A stretch of 27,558 nt of DNA from a virus: IMG/VR virus record IMGVR_UViG_3300037264_000699, positions 1 to 27,558 of that record; one strand, written 5' to 3'. Position numbers and translations under genes: made by a program. Below are positions 5,696 through 14,047 of this stretch, one piece after another. Position 1 is the first letter of the stretch; each line of letters starts with the position of its first letter. The notes under the pieces were generated by a model. The model searched no databases and was not told the origin of the DNA. It saw only the letters and a list, made by a program, of their open reading frames with translations.

Positions 5696-6877
5696 ATGGG
5701 TATCGCACCAGAAACAGTTGTGGCTCCTCCGGCTACTACCCCACCGCTGCATTCACTGTTGTCGTCTGCTGTGGTCATCGATGAGCCTGCAGGCTCTCGA
5801 TGGGAGTCGGGCTTTGCTTTCCAGCCGGAGAATTGCATCGAGGCCGAAACGTGGAATGCCTGCGGCACGCCGGGCGAGATCGATTCAATCGAACTCGCGT
5901 GCGACGGCGGCACATGGGACATCACTTTCGATGGCAGCACCACCGCTCCTATCCCTTGCGGCGCTTCCGCCGGGAGCATCCAGAGTGCCCTTGAGGCGCT
6001 GCCCAACATCAACCCTGGCGATGTCGTGGTGTCTGCCGACTCGCAGTTCATCTACCTGACCTGGGGCGGTGCTTACACCGGATTGGATGTCAGTGCCCTC
6101 GTCTCGGTCAGTGACATCAGCCTGAGCAACATGGCCGGTCCTGTTGTCCTCAACTTGGTGGCACCGCTGTATGCCGCCGGGGAGAAGGTTCAGAAGAAGG
6201 AATATGACGGCGCCCAAGGTGAGGTGGACTACTGCCCCTTCATCATCGAGGTGCCCTACACCTGTAGCACCTTCGGGTTCCAGGCGGCCGACTACGAGAA
6301 GCGCGCTCGGCGCCAGTTGGAAGCCACGATGCACAAGTCGTTGGAGTACGAGTTCTGGACGGGTTCGATCAACCCGCAGAATCTTTCACTGATCAAGACT
6401 CCCAACGATGACGCCCATGTCCTCAACCCCGGCGGTGCTGCCGCCCCCATCGCCGTGAATCCTGCTGTGGCCCTTATGATGTTGGCCCAGGCGCTCTCGA
6501 ACTGCGGCTCGGGTGGTCGTGGGATGATCCACGCGACTCCGGCTGTTGTGGAGCGCTGGGTGGGCCTGGCGACGGTCCAATGCACCGACAAGTTGATCAC
6601 CACCTGCGCTCGCGGCGACATCATCGTGGACGGTTCCGGCTACCCCGGCACCGGCCCCATCGGGCAGCCGCCCCCCGGACCGAACGAGGTCTGGGTATAT
6701 GCGACCGGCATGGTCAACATTCGCATGGGCGAACCAGAGGTCTACCCCAAGGAGTTCTCTGAGGCTATCGATCGCAAAACCAATACCGTCACCTACCGGG
6801 GCGAAATCGTCGCCTCGGCCGTACACGATCTCTGTTGCTCATTCGCCGTTCTCGTTGATCTCTGCGGCACGTTCTAA
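5696..6877 (+). CDS. Second capsid-like protein (pentamer/minor capsid candidate) with inserted beta-domain
   Basis: The product is 393 residues. Residues about 64-145 resemble a beta-sandwich module common in actinobacterial and phage surface proteins: GGTWDITFDGSTTAPIP, then SIQSALEALPNI, then PGDVVV. The flanking sequence looks capsid-like, with VDYCPFIIEVPYTCSTFG, a helix ADYEKRARRQLEA, EFWTG, and a C-terminal stretch NIRMGEPEVYPKEF. Some actinophages encode separate hexamer and pentamer capsid proteins side by side, and the order here fits the pentamer role. Alternatives are a minor capsid or cement protein. The ATG at 5696 follows GAGGGG and lies behind the 5629-5658 hairpin, which would suit a low-copy vertex protein. 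Not confirmed by search. Confidence 0.6.
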   Translation: MGIAPETVVAPPATTPPLHSLLSSAVVIDEPAGSRWESGFAFQPENCIEAETWNACGTPGEIDSIELACDGGTWDITFDGSTTAPIPCGASAGSIQSALEALPNINPGDVVVSADSQFIYLTWGGAYTGLDVSALVSVSDISLSNMAGPVVLNLVAPLYAAGEKVQKKEYDGAQGEVDYCPFIIEVPYTCSTFGFQAADYEKRARRQLEATMHKSLEYEFWTGSINPQNLSLIKTPNDDAHVLNPGGAAAPIAVNPAVALMMLAQALSNCGSGGRGMIHATPAVVERWVGLATVQCTDKLITTCARGDIIVDGSGYPGTGPIGQPPPGPNEVWVYATGMVNIRMGEPEVYPKEFSEAIDRKTNTVTYRGEIVASAVHDLCCSFAVLVDLCGTF

Positions 6878-6891
6878 GAGAGGAGTAAGCC

Positions 6892-7431
6892 ATGTCAATG
6901 CAGGGCGCTCCGATCCCCGAGTGTCTCCCAAGCGCAGGAAGTAACTGCCAGCCCGTCCAGGCTGTCATCCTGTGCGACCAGCACCCGGAACCGCCTGTAG
7001 GCGATGGGCTGTGCGTTTCCTTTCTGCGCGTCTATTTCTACAACTGCGATACCGGCGCGCTCATGTCCTTCTCGGACTTCGATCTCGATGGCAACCTTTA
7101 TGTGGTCATTGGAACGGTCGAGAACTGCGAGGACAATGGATGTATTGAGTGCATCCCCGATACCTTCCATCAGCATCGTGAGCAGATCGTTGGTGTTGGC
7201 GCATGGGTGCGTCCGGTAGGGGCGTCCGCTGTGACGGTAAAATGTCGTGCAGTTGGCGATGTCTTGAATCCCCCCACCATTACAGATGCAAGCGCCGTGG
7301 TTACCCCATTGTTCGTGGGAGACGAGGAGACGTGGGAATCGCCTGACGGGACACCATTTTTGAGCGGCTTCACTGTCACGGCCAATGATCCTGGTGATCT
7401 CATCACCATTATCTGGTTGGAGACTATCTAA
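6892..7431 (+). CDS. Virion decoration/fibre-like protein with one Cys-containing repeat
   Basis: The 179-residue beta-rich protein carries VILCDQ, then FLRVYFYNCDTGALM, then FDLDGNLYVVIGTV (about residues 24-78). This is the same domain found three times each in the products at 11724 and 12824. The C-terminal half is a separate predicted beta-sandwich ending ITIIWLETI, resembling the ends of other proteins in this block. The start is clear: AGAGGAG 6 nt upstream of ATG 6892. The stop overlaps the next ATG (TAATG). Position directly after the capsid genes suggests a capsid-surface component. No enzyme motif is visible. Confidence 0.6.
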   Translation: MSMQGAPIPECLPSAGSNCQPVQAVILCDQHPEPPVGDGLCVSFLRVYFYNCDTGALMSFSDFDLDGNLYVVIGTVENCEDNGCIECIPDTFHQHREQIVGVGAWVRPVGASAVTVKCRAVGDVLNPPTITDASAVVTPLFVGDEETWESPDGTPFLSGFTVTANDPGDLITIIWLETI

Positions 7432-8108
7432 TGGCCTGTCGAGTTCGTTGTGAAACATCCCCGATTGTCGCCGAGGGCGATACCTGTATCGATGTCTCTG
7501 GTACTGGCATTTCGGGTGACCCCCTGCAGATCAGTGCCATCATCCCAGCCGGTGCCGTAGTCCCGCATCCGCTCGCTCCGGGCTTCTTGCCTGACACCAT
7601 CAATGGCCTTGCCTGCACCCTGACGGGCCTCATGGCTCCACAGCCGGGCTTCCCTGCTGGCGCCGACGGCAACCTGCCGTTCGGCTCCAACCCCGACATC
7701 ATCGCCAACACTGGCGGCCAGATTCCGTGGGGGCCGGTGCTGTCGATCAGCATGACGAACCTCAACAGCGACCGCCTGCTGCTGTTCCGCAATTTCATCC
7801 AGCACCCGTTCTGTACGATGGTGCTTGAGCCTGGGGCCGTCGGCACCATCGGTGCCATCTTCGACCCGCTCGGCCTCGCCATCTACCTGCCACTGTGGAA
7901 GGTGTCGAACAATTCTGGGGCGGCGGTCGAAACCTATGGCGCTTACCCGCAGACATTCGTTGGCGGGGGCAACGTCGTGCTGCCCGCTGCTGCAGCGCTC
8001 CTCGACGGCCAAATGTGGGTGGAGTTGTCCGGCGCCACTGGCGCCTCAAGCATTACCACCATCGGGCAGGCTGGCATGGTCCTCGGCATGTTGGGAGTAC
8101 CGATCTAA
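7431..8108 (+). CDS. Beta-rich structural protein, first copy of the CRVRC cassette
   Basis: The 225-residue protein opens with MACRVRC, followed by VAEGDTCIDVSGTG and DPLQIS. The same N-terminal plan (M-A/S-CRVRC, AEG-TC, GTG, DPL) begins the product at 8474, so the two are paralogues with conserved N-termini and divergent bodies. The body is Gly/Pro/Ala-rich and predicted beta, with repeated short hydrophobic strands and an alpha-poor C-terminus ending GMVLGMLGVPI. A shared N-terminus with variable C-terminus suits an attachment domain carrying different display domains. It is coupled by TAATG overlaps to the genes on both sides. Specific function unknown; head fibre or minor tail protein are both possible. 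Confidence 0.6.
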   Translation: MACRVRCETSPIVAEGDTCIDVSGTGISGDPLQISAIIPAGAVVPHPLAPGFLPDTINGLACTLTGLMAPQPGFPAGADGNLPFGSNPDIIANTGGQIPWGPVLSISMTNLNSDRLLLFRNFIQHPFCTMVLEPGAVGTIGAIFDPLGLAIYLPLWKVSNNSGAAVETYGAYPQTFVGGGNVVLPAAAALLDGQMWVELSGATGASSITTIGQAGMVLGMLGVPI

Positions 8109-8449
8109 TGGCTGGACGAGTAGTAACCCATACCTACTGGAAGGCTGGCAATGGCGATCCCTACAACGGGGGCCGTTTCGGCTTTGACACTGAGATCACC
8201 GAGGACGGCGATGTAGCCGCCACGGTCACCTACCGACCGGCCGGTGCCATCGACATCGCTGAGGCTGAGTATGACGCCCTAGTGGCGGCTTTCCAGGCCG
8301 AGTGGGACGCACGCGCCGTCGGCGGCCAGGAGTTCGTTGACGAGTCGGTCGCCGAGCGCGACGCCCTCCGCAACTCGGCCACTGCGAAGTTGGTTGCTGG
8401 AACCCCCCTCACGGCGGCCGAGGCGACCGCGATCACTGGCGGCTCCTGA
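8108..8449 (+). CDS. Small helical protein, first copy of the AEYDA cassette gene
   Basis: The product is 113 residues. The N-terminal half is beta-like (VVTHTYWKAGNGDPYNGG, ATVTYRPAG) and the C-terminal half is helical, with AEYDALVAAFQAEWDAR, then ATAKLVAGTPLTAAEATAI and the end TGGS. The product at 9166 has the same helical plan and the end LTGAS. ATG 8108 overlaps the preceding stop (TAATG). Pairing with the CRVRC protein in both copies suggests a dedicated chaperone or partner, similar in logic to tail-fibre assembly proteins. This role is inferred only from gene pairing. Confidence 0.6.
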   Translation: MAGRVVTHTYWKAGNGDPYNGGRFGFDTEITEDGDVAATVTYRPAGAIDIAEAEYDALVAAFQAEWDARAVGGQEFVDESVAERDALRNSATAKLVAGTPLTAAEATAITGGS

Positions 8450-8473
8450 TGACTGTCTATAGGAGGATGGCTA

Positions 8474-9169
8474 ATGTCTTGTAGGGTCCGCTGTATCCCA
8501 GGCCCCGTTCAGGCCGAAGGGTCTACTTGCTTGTCGGTGACGGGAACCGGCACGCTTGCCGACCCCCTTTTGTTCGACACCATCATCGACCCCGATCTGC
8601 CGGATGCCCTGAACGCTCTGGTATGTGGTCCTGATGGACTCTTGGCCCGCGTGGGGCAAACGCACGCGTTCAATCTCATCTTCGCTCCCCCTTTTGGTCC
8701 TGCTCCCCCTGGACCGCCGGGTCCCAACTATTACTCCTCTGGGTTGAGCACGGTTTCGATCACCAATGACGGCACCACCCCGATGGACGTTTTTGCATTG
8801 GCATATCTTCAATCGACGGTGTTCTCCCAGGGATCGTGTCAGCCAGACATCAAACACGAAATCGACTTCGGATTCGGCTTGTTCCCTGCTAATCAAGTTC
8901 TTCAAGGATTTTCGGCCGGTCCGGTGGCCCTGGACCCAGTATTTGGTGGGGATGGTTCGATCTCACCGTTCGGGACTAACGAACTACATGGTTCTGAGAA
9001 CTCGTTTAATGTCCTTCCAATCTCAACGATTCTTGGTTCTCCACTTGCTCCTGCCGCCTCCTTCTCCGTTGACCATCAAATGACCCAAAGTTACATTGGG
9101 GCATGGAACGCATCGTCAGTCGTCATTACCTTTGCGGCATTCATCCTGATGGGGGTTAGTAGGGCATGA
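8474..9169 (+). CDS. Beta-rich structural protein, second copy of the CRVRC cassette
   Basis: The 231-residue protein starts MSCRVRC with VQAEGSTCLSVTGTG and DPLLFD, matching the N-terminus of the 7431 product. It then has a short Pro/Gly stretch (FGPAPPGPPGPN) before a different beta-rich body ending ITFAAFILMGVSRA. A textbook AGGAGG (8461-8466) lies 7 nt before the ATG. Its last codons overlap the next gene (ATGA). The Pro/Gly stretch is too short to call a collagen domain. Likely a virion surface or fibre component that shares an attachment domain with its paralogue. Confidence 0.6.
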   Translation: MSCRVRCIPGPVQAEGSTCLSVTGTGTLADPLLFDTIIDPDLPDALNALVCGPDGLLARVGQTHAFNLIFAPPFGPAPPGPPGPNYYSSGLSTVSITNDGTTPMDVFALAYLQSTVFSQGSCQPDIKHEIDFGFGLFPANQVLQGFSAGPVALDPVFGGDGSISPFGTNELHGSENSFNVLPISTILGSPLAPAASFSVDHQMTQSYIGAWNASSVVITFAAFILMGVSRA

Positions 9170-9447
9170 TTACTCGTTATTACAGGCTTGTTGATGGAAC
9201 CTACGGGCAACTTGCGTCGATGTCCGCACCAGACCTCCCAGCGGGGAGCACTGAGGTGACCAAGGCGGAATATGACGCGGAGATTCAGGATCGTAATGAC
9301 ATGGTTGTCCAGAAGATTCAGGACAACGCTGACGCTGCGGCAACGGCTACTGCTACCCACCAAATTCAGGCTGCTGCCGACTACGCCGCCTTGATCGCCG
9401 CTGGCATCCCTGCCGCAACGGCCACGCGTCTAACCGGGGCTTCCTGA
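9166..9447 (+). CDS. Small helical protein, second copy of the AEYDA cassette gene
   Basis: The 93-residue protein has a short beta-like N-terminus (MITRYYRLVDGTYGQ) and a long Ala-rich helical region containing KAEYDAEIQDRNDMV and AALIAAGIPAATATRLTGAS. The KAEYDA box and the C-terminal TG-A/G-S match the 8108 product. It overlaps the upstream gene by ATGA and is followed 22 nt later by the beta-helix gene. It may be a partner or assembly factor of the 8474 protein. No catalytic motif is present. Confidence 0.6.
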   Translation: MITRYYRLVDGTYGQLASMSAPDLPAGSTEVTKAEYDAEIQDRNDMVVQKIQDNADAAATATATHQIQAAADYAALIAAGIPAATATRLTGAS

Positions 9448-9469
9448 TGACTTTCTTCCGGGGGCTGTA

Positions 9470-11122
9470 ATGCCTTGCTGCCAAGTCTCCTGCGCTACCG
9501 CAGTAGGTGAAGGCCGCCCCTATGCGACTCGCGTCGTGGCTGCCGTTGACTCAGTAGCGACCGACGCCATCAACGCCGACTTCGTGTGCGACGGCATCAA
9601 CGATGAGGTAACCATCCGCCAGGCGTTCCTTTCGCTTGTCGAGGACCTCGGTGGTGGCTCCTACCTCTACAACGGTGGCAAGGTCGTCTTGTTGGAGGGC
9701 AACTACTACTGCTCCGACACGATCGACCTCGACTTCACGGGCGAACCCTTCTCGACCATCCCACCAGCGTGGTTCACGCTTGAGGGGATGGGTTTCGGGA
9801 CCAAGTTGATCTTCACCCCGGCCCCCCTTGCATCGCACGGCATTGATGTGATCACCCCGACGCAGATCAAGGGCTTCATCCTGCGCGACCTTCGCATCTT
9901 CGACCCTGGCAACACTGGCGTCCACATGGACAACGGCCAGGTCGCTCTCATCGAGAGGGTCGCCGTCATCGGCGGTCAGTTCGGCATCGACATCGAGAAC
10001 GGGTGGATGACCGAGATCACCGATTGCTGGGTCGAGGGTGCTGCGGATACTTGCATCCGAACCGACAATCCAGCCACGATCCACGGTTGTGCCATCAACC
10101 TGAACGCCGACTTCACCACCACGGGTTACTCCGAGCGTGGCATCGAGGTCAGTGGCGTGGAGTCGATCGTGTCCAACAACCGCATCTTCCGGTCAGGCAT
10201 AATCCAGAATGAGATCGGTTGGTCCGACATCGAGATCCCGACTCGCGCCCAAATCAACGGCCCGGCGTCGAGCACCGTTCAGGCTGGCATCCGCGTGTCG
10301 AGCGCAGATCGTTCAGTGGTGGAGGGCAACATCATCTTCCAACTGCCCAACCATCGGCCCATTGACTGCGCCAGCAGCGGGGTCAACATCATCGGCAACG
10401 TCATCTTCAACTGCGATTGGGTCGCTCGCAACCTTCCAGCATCCTCGCCAGCCATCAACTGCAATGGTAGTGAATGTACGGTGGTGGGCAACTTCTTGTC
10501 CAGCCTCGGGCAGATGGGCGGCATTCTCGTCACCGGAGATGGGATCGTCTCTGACAACACTCTGGCCTCCATCAGTGGGCACGGGATCGTGCTCAATGGC
10601 AGCAGCAACGTGTGTTCAGGTAACCGCCTCGACGCCGTTGCGACGGCTGGTGCAGGTGGCGACGGCATTACAGTGAGCGGCACTCTCAATACGGTGCAGG
10701 GAAACTACGTCCTGGCCACCCGGACGACCGATGTCGGTTCCTTCGGCATCGCCGTCACCGGGTCGCGCTGCGTCATCAGCGGCAACATCGTTGAGCGCAC
10801 CGAACGTGAGGCCATCTACGTCACCGGGGCCGACAACTTGGTTGAGGGCAACTCAACCTCCCAGATCGCAGCGACTCACATCGCCGTTCCTGCTGGGGCC
10901 GGAACACGCAATCACATCGCCCACAACAAGGCCAACTTCGTTGCTGCTGGTCCTGGTGCGGTGAACGCCCCGAGGGCCTTCCTCACGGGTGTGCTCACCC
11001 AGGTCGTCGTTGGCAACGACGCTACCAACGGTCCGTGGGCAGTTGACGCGACGGGGTACAACCTCATCGTCGGCACCATCGACACCTTTGCTGGCGGCGC
11101 CGGACCGGGCGACAACTTCTAG
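9470..11122 (+). CDS. Right-handed parallel beta-helix protein (tailspike/head-spike-like)
   Basis: The 550-residue product begins MPCCQVSC, a Cys-rich start like its upstream neighbours. Residues about 20-55 (VATDAINADFVCDGINDEVTI) are the usual opening of phage beta-helix proteins. From about 120 to 480 it shows short repeated coils such as GIDIENGWMTEITDCWVEG, VVEGNIIF, VVGNFLSS, VSDNTL and VISGNIVERTE, with stacked Asn and Val ladders typical of pectate-lyase-like solenoids. Such proteins often bind or cleave surface polysaccharide, but catalytic residues cannot be named from sequence alone. The start has only a weak G-rich site upstream. Because it lies between capsid and tail-tube genes it may be a head-mounted spike. 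Confidence 0.75.
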   Translation: MPCCQVSCATAVGEGRPYATRVVAAVDSVATDAINADFVCDGINDEVTIRQAFLSLVEDLGGGSYLYNGGKVVLLEGNYYCSDTIDLDFTGEPFSTIPPAWFTLEGMGFGTKLIFTPAPLASHGIDVITPTQIKGFILRDLRIFDPGNTGVHMDNGQVALIERVAVIGGQFGIDIENGWMTEITDCWVEGAADTCIRTDNPATIHGCAINLNADFTTTGYSERGIEVSGVESIVSNNRIFRSGIIQNEIGWSDIEIPTRAQINGPASSTVQAGIRVSSADRSVVEGNIIFQLPNHRPIDCASSGVNIIGNVIFNCDWVARNLPASSPAINCNGSECTVVGNFLSSLGQMGGILVTGDGIVSDNTLASISGHGIVLNGSSNVCSGNRLDAVATAGAGGDGITVSGTLNTVQGNYVLATRTTDVGSFGIAVTGSRCVISGNIVERTEREAIYVTGADNLVEGNSTSQIAATHIAVPAGAGTRNHIAHNKANFVAAGPGAVNAPRAFLTGVLTQVVVGNDATNGPWAVDATGYNLIVGTIDTFAGGAGPGDNF

Positions 11123-11130
11123 GAGGGGTG

Positions 11131-11349
11131 ATGGCTGCTATCGGTGATCAGTTCAAGCACAAGGCCCTCTGGGACTCTGAGACAGACGACTTCTGCGTCT
11201 GCGAGATCACCGAGGTTGGGCCAGAGCACGTCATCTTTGCCACCCCGGCCGGGGTGGAGTCGCGACTTCCCCTGAACGCCGATCCTGACACCACCTGGAC
11301 CGGATTTGATGCCGAAGTTGTCCATGAATGGGTAGTGGGGCCGAACTGA
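11131..11349 (+). CDS. Small hypothetical protein after the beta-helix gene
   Basis: The 72-residue acidic protein is predicted to be a small beta-barrel or SH3-like fold (GDQFKHKALWDSETDDFCVC, then VIFATPAGVESRLPL). The ATG at 11131 is chosen with AGGAGG (11121-11126) upstream; a GTG at 11128 directly precedes it and is too close to that site. Its stop overlaps the next ATG (TGATG). I do not recognise the family. Position suggests an accessory to the beta-helix protein. Confidence 0.6.
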   Translation: MAAIGDQFKHKALWDSETDDFCVCEITEVGPEHVIFATPAGVESRLPLNADPDTTWTGFDAEVVHEWVVGPN

Positions 11350-11711
11350 TGGACCACGTTGCCCTCGCACTCTGCGTCTCCAAGGCGATCGAGACTGCCT
11401 CTGTCGGTACGGCCACGGAGTCGAACGCCCAGCAGGCAGCCCTTGCCACCCAGGCTGATTGGGATTCGATCTCTCACGACGACATCGACCCCGCAGTTGC
11501 GGTCGCCTACGTCGATGCTGCAATGGCGGGGCAATTGGCCTGCCATCAAGCGCGCCGCGCCTGGATCGATGACTATGACCAGAATCCGGCGGCCGCCCTC
11601 GCAGAGCACCCCGAAGCCTGGACCCCCGAGGAGGGTGAGCCGGAGTGGCTCGATGTCCTCATTTCTGCGTTCATCAACCGCCCAACCACCGCTCAAGTGC
11701 TCGGATTGTGA
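11349..11711 (+). CDS. Hypothetical helical protein
   Basis: The 120-residue product is Ala-rich and helical throughout (MDHVALALCVSKAIETASVG, then AVAVAYVDAAMAGQLACHQA), with an acidic Pro/Glu segment near residue 90 (WTPEEGEPEWL). It is translationally coupled to the preceding gene through TGATG. No domain is recognised. Helical small proteins alternate with beta-rich ones throughout this block, so it could be a partner protein, but this is only analogy. Confidence 0.55.
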   Translation: MDHVALALCVSKAIETASVGTATESNAQQAALATQADWDSISHDDIDPAVAVAYVDAAMAGQLACHQARRAWIDDYDQNPAAALAEHPEAWTPEEGEPEWLDVLISAFINRPTTAQVLGL

Positions 11712-11723
11712 GAGGATAGGTAC

Positions 11724-12821
11724 ATGGCTGGCGCACCGATCCTGCAAGGGGACTGTCGAGACTGCCCGGAGGCGACGACTTCGATCGCCACCACGGGCCT
11801 ATGTCTAGACGACGCGACCCCAATCGCGATCGTTGTCACGCGCGACTGCAACGGCGTTGTCACCGAGGATGGCTGGCTCGACCTGACCACGGGCATCTTC
11901 ACCCCTGGTCCCCCTCCTCCCGGCACGGCTGCCTGCACCACCGACAACTACGACTTCGCTCTCTCGGGCTGGCTCTGTGACATCTTGCCGGACGGCTCGG
12001 TCGCTGGGATCGCCTTGGTTCAGATCGAGCGCAACGCATCCGGTGCTGTCATCGGCATCACGCTGATCGGCGTTGATGGCCTGCCCTACGTTCCCGTCGG
12101 CATCATGACGCGCTGCCCCGAGGACCGCTTGGCTGCCGAAGTCCTCTGCGACGCTGGCGCTGCTGGCATCCCCTTCGTCCGCTTCTACACCTACAGCCCC
12201 GTTGGTTCGATCCCCGCTCGCGACACCGATCTCGACGGCGCCCCCTATGTCGTCGTCGGCCCGGTCGTTCGCTGCATCGAGGAGGTCACCGGCACTGGTG
12301 GCGATCCCGTTGTGGTCGATGTCAACAACTGGCGCGACGACGCCGAGTACGTCGTGCTCTGCGACCAGGGAACGGCCGACGCCCCGTTTGTGCGGCGCTT
12401 CGACGTTTCCGACACAGGTGTGGTCACCGCCACCGACACCGAACTCGATGGCACCACTGCTTACTTTGCGGTCGGCCCGGTTGGCGTCTGCGCCCTCGAC
12501 CTTGGGTCCATTCAGGTTGTCGCTGACCCGGATGCCAATGTGCGCGCTGGCATGGTGCTGCTATCGGGGGTTGGCGATTCATGGACGCTTGGAGTTGATT
12601 CTGGCGGCGGCAAGGTCAAGTCGATCACTATTGTGCGGCGCGCTGGCGGAACCGCCGCGTCGGTCACCGTCGCGGATGACTTCGGCAACGTGACTGCCGT
12701 GATCTCAGGCGAGTCGCTGACATGGGGCGTTAGCGCCCTGGAAGATGAGATCACGGGTACGTTTGTGGTCGCGACCACCAACGCCGGGGACCGCGTGCTC
12801 GTTCTTTGGACTGAGGTGTAG
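11724..12821 (+). CDS. Multi-repeat virion surface protein (three Cys-containing repeats)
   Basis: The product is 365 residues. After a Cys-rich N-terminus (DCRDCPE) and a Pro linker (GPPPPG), three related units follow: WLCD to VGIMTRC, EVLCD to VGPVVRC, and VVLCD to VGPVGVC. Each has the plan LCD, aromatic strand, Asp/Val turn, LDG or VDG, then Y-VG-V-C. The last 100 residues form a different beta-sandwich (SWTLGVDSGGG to VLVLWTEV) resembling the end of the 6892 product. The ATG follows GAGAGGA. Paired Cys at the edges of each unit could form disulfides or bind metal. Probably a decoration or fibre protein; no enzyme motif. Confidence 0.65.
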   Translation: MAGAPILQGDCRDCPEATTSIATTGLCLDDATPIAIVVTRDCNGVVTEDGWLDLTTGIFTPGPPPPGTAACTTDNYDFALSGWLCDILPDGSVAGIALVQIERNASGAVIGITLIGVDGLPYVPVGIMTRCPEDRLAAEVLCDAGAAGIPFVRFYTYSPVGSIPARDTDLDGAPYVVVGPVVRCIEEVTGTGGDPVVVDVNNWRDDAEYVVLCDQGTADAPFVRRFDVSDTGVVTATDTELDGTTAYFAVGPVGVCALDLGSIQVVADPDANVRAGMVLLSGVGDSWTLGVDSGGGKVKSITIVRRAGGTAASVTVADDFGNVTAVISGESLTWGVSALEDEITGTFVVATTNAGDRVLVLWTEV

Positions 12822-12823
12822 TC

Positions 12824-13744
12824 ATGGCTGGTACTGGTGCTCAGAACTCCAACCCAACCGAGCCAGTAGAACTTGCCGAGCCGGTCACCATCGACGGGAC
12901 CGTCGATGTCGGCAACCCGTGCTCCGACATCGAGCAGGTTCTCCTCACCGACGAGGGCACCGATCCCGACACCGACTTCCTCCGTACCTACGAGTACGAC
13001 TGCGACGGCGACATCGTTGGGTTCACCGACACGCTGCTCGACGGCTCGACCGGCTACGCTCCCGTCGGCCCGATCGTGGTCACCGTGCAGGCCGCGGCCA
13101 CTCGGGACATCGAGCAGGAGGTCCTGTGCGACGACCAGGGTGGCGGCACGATTGTCCCGTTCGTTCGCCGCTACCGCTACAACCCGAACGGGACCTTCCA
13201 GGGCTTCCTGAACTTGACCCTCGCTGGTGCCCCTTACGTCCCGCTGGGCACGGTCATCAGGTGCGTTGATGTCGCCGTCATCGAGAGCGACTGCGCTGAT
13301 GTCGAGTTCCTCGACCTGATCGACTGCACCCAGACGGCGTTCCTGCGGCGCATCGACCATGCGTGCGACGGAACCGTCACGGTCGTTGATACCGAACTCG
13401 ACGGCACGACGCTATATGTCGCCTGTGACCCGGTGCGTTTCGCTTCTGAGGGTGCGCTGCAATCCGGTGCGGGTGGTCCAGCCATCGTCACTCGCGTCAC
13501 GAGTCTTGCGAACTACACGACTTCCGTTACGACTCGCCGGGTGACGCTCATCTGGACCGGCAACGCTGCGTCTATCGGCAACCGGGTGGCGTTGCAGATC
13601 AACGCCGGTGCGTTCGTCGCTCTCGTGAACGAGGCTGGCCTCATCATCTTCGGCGATCTCGCCTCACCCGATCAGATGGGCTACACGATCACCATTGACG
13701 TGAATCAGGCGGCCGACGACGTGACTGTGATCGAGGAGTTCTGA
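12824..13744 (+). CDS. Multi-repeat virion surface protein, paralogue of the upstream gene
   Basis: The 306-residue protein has three units of the same Cys-containing repeat. They run from DIEQVLLTD to YAPVGPIVV, from DIEQEVLCD to YVPLGTVIRC, and from DVEFLDLID to YVACDPV. Some edge Cys positions are lost in the first and third units. The C-terminal domain ends DDVTVIEEF, matching the DIVIVEEF end of the next product, so a terminal domain has been shared. ATG 12824 lies just after the upstream stop with GAGGTG as ribosome-binding site, and its own stop overlaps the following ATG. Best described as a repeat-built capsid or tail surface protein. Confidence 0.65.
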   Translation: MAGTGAQNSNPTEPVELAEPVTIDGTVDVGNPCSDIEQVLLTDEGTDPDTDFLRTYEYDCDGDIVGFTDTLLDGSTGYAPVGPIVVTVQAAATRDIEQEVLCDDQGGGTIVPFVRRYRYNPNGTFQGFLNLTLAGAPYVPLGTVIRCVDVAVIESDCADVEFLDLIDCTQTAFLRRIDHACDGTVTVVDTELDGTTLYVACDPVRFASEGALQSGAGGPAIVTRVTSLANYTTSVTTRRVTLIWTGNAASIGNRVALQINAGAFVALVNEAGLIIFGDLASPDQMGYTITIDVNQAADDVTVIEEF

Positions 13745-14046
13745 TGCCACTAGGCCCGTACCCCGCAGAGAATCCAGAGCCGCGTCCCGATCCGATCGTC
13801 GTCGCGCTCATCGGCAACGGGTTTACGCACGACACCAGCCCCCTCGCCCGCAAGGTTTCTATCTACGTTCATGCTCCCATCGAGGGGGCTGAGCGCGCTC
13901 GTCCGACCGTGAACGGGGCTGCCATCCGTGGAGCGAATAGTGGCACCCCCTACATCTTCGAGGCACCTGCTGGATTCACGGTGCCCGTGCTCATCATCGC
14001 GACCAGGGCGGGCAACAACGACATCGTGATCGTGGAGGAGTTCTGA
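13744..14046 (+). CDS. Small beta-sandwich protein sharing a C-terminal domain with its neighbour
   Basis: The 100-residue product has a Pro-rich start (MPLGPYPAENPEPRPDP) and a single beta-rich domain ending NNDIVIVEEF, close to the end of the 12824 product (VTVIEEF). It appears to be a stand-alone version of that terminal domain. ATG overlaps the previous stop (TGATG). It may be a small decoration protein or an assembly partner. No Cys is present, unlike most of its neighbours. Confidence 0.6.
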   Translation: MPLGPYPAENPEPRPDPIVVALIGNGFTHDTSPLARKVSIYVHAPIEGAERARPTVNGAAIRGANSGTPYIFEAPAGFTVPVLIIATRAGNNDIVIVEEF

Positions 14047-14047
14047 G

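Noticed and set aside
8700-8730. Collagen-like domain in the 8474 product
   Set aside because: Only a few Pro/Gly residues occur, without regular Gly-X-Y repeats.
12512-13360. A 282-residue - strand frame across two + genes
   Set aside because: It spans the junction of two well-supported genes and shows no domain or ribosome-binding site.
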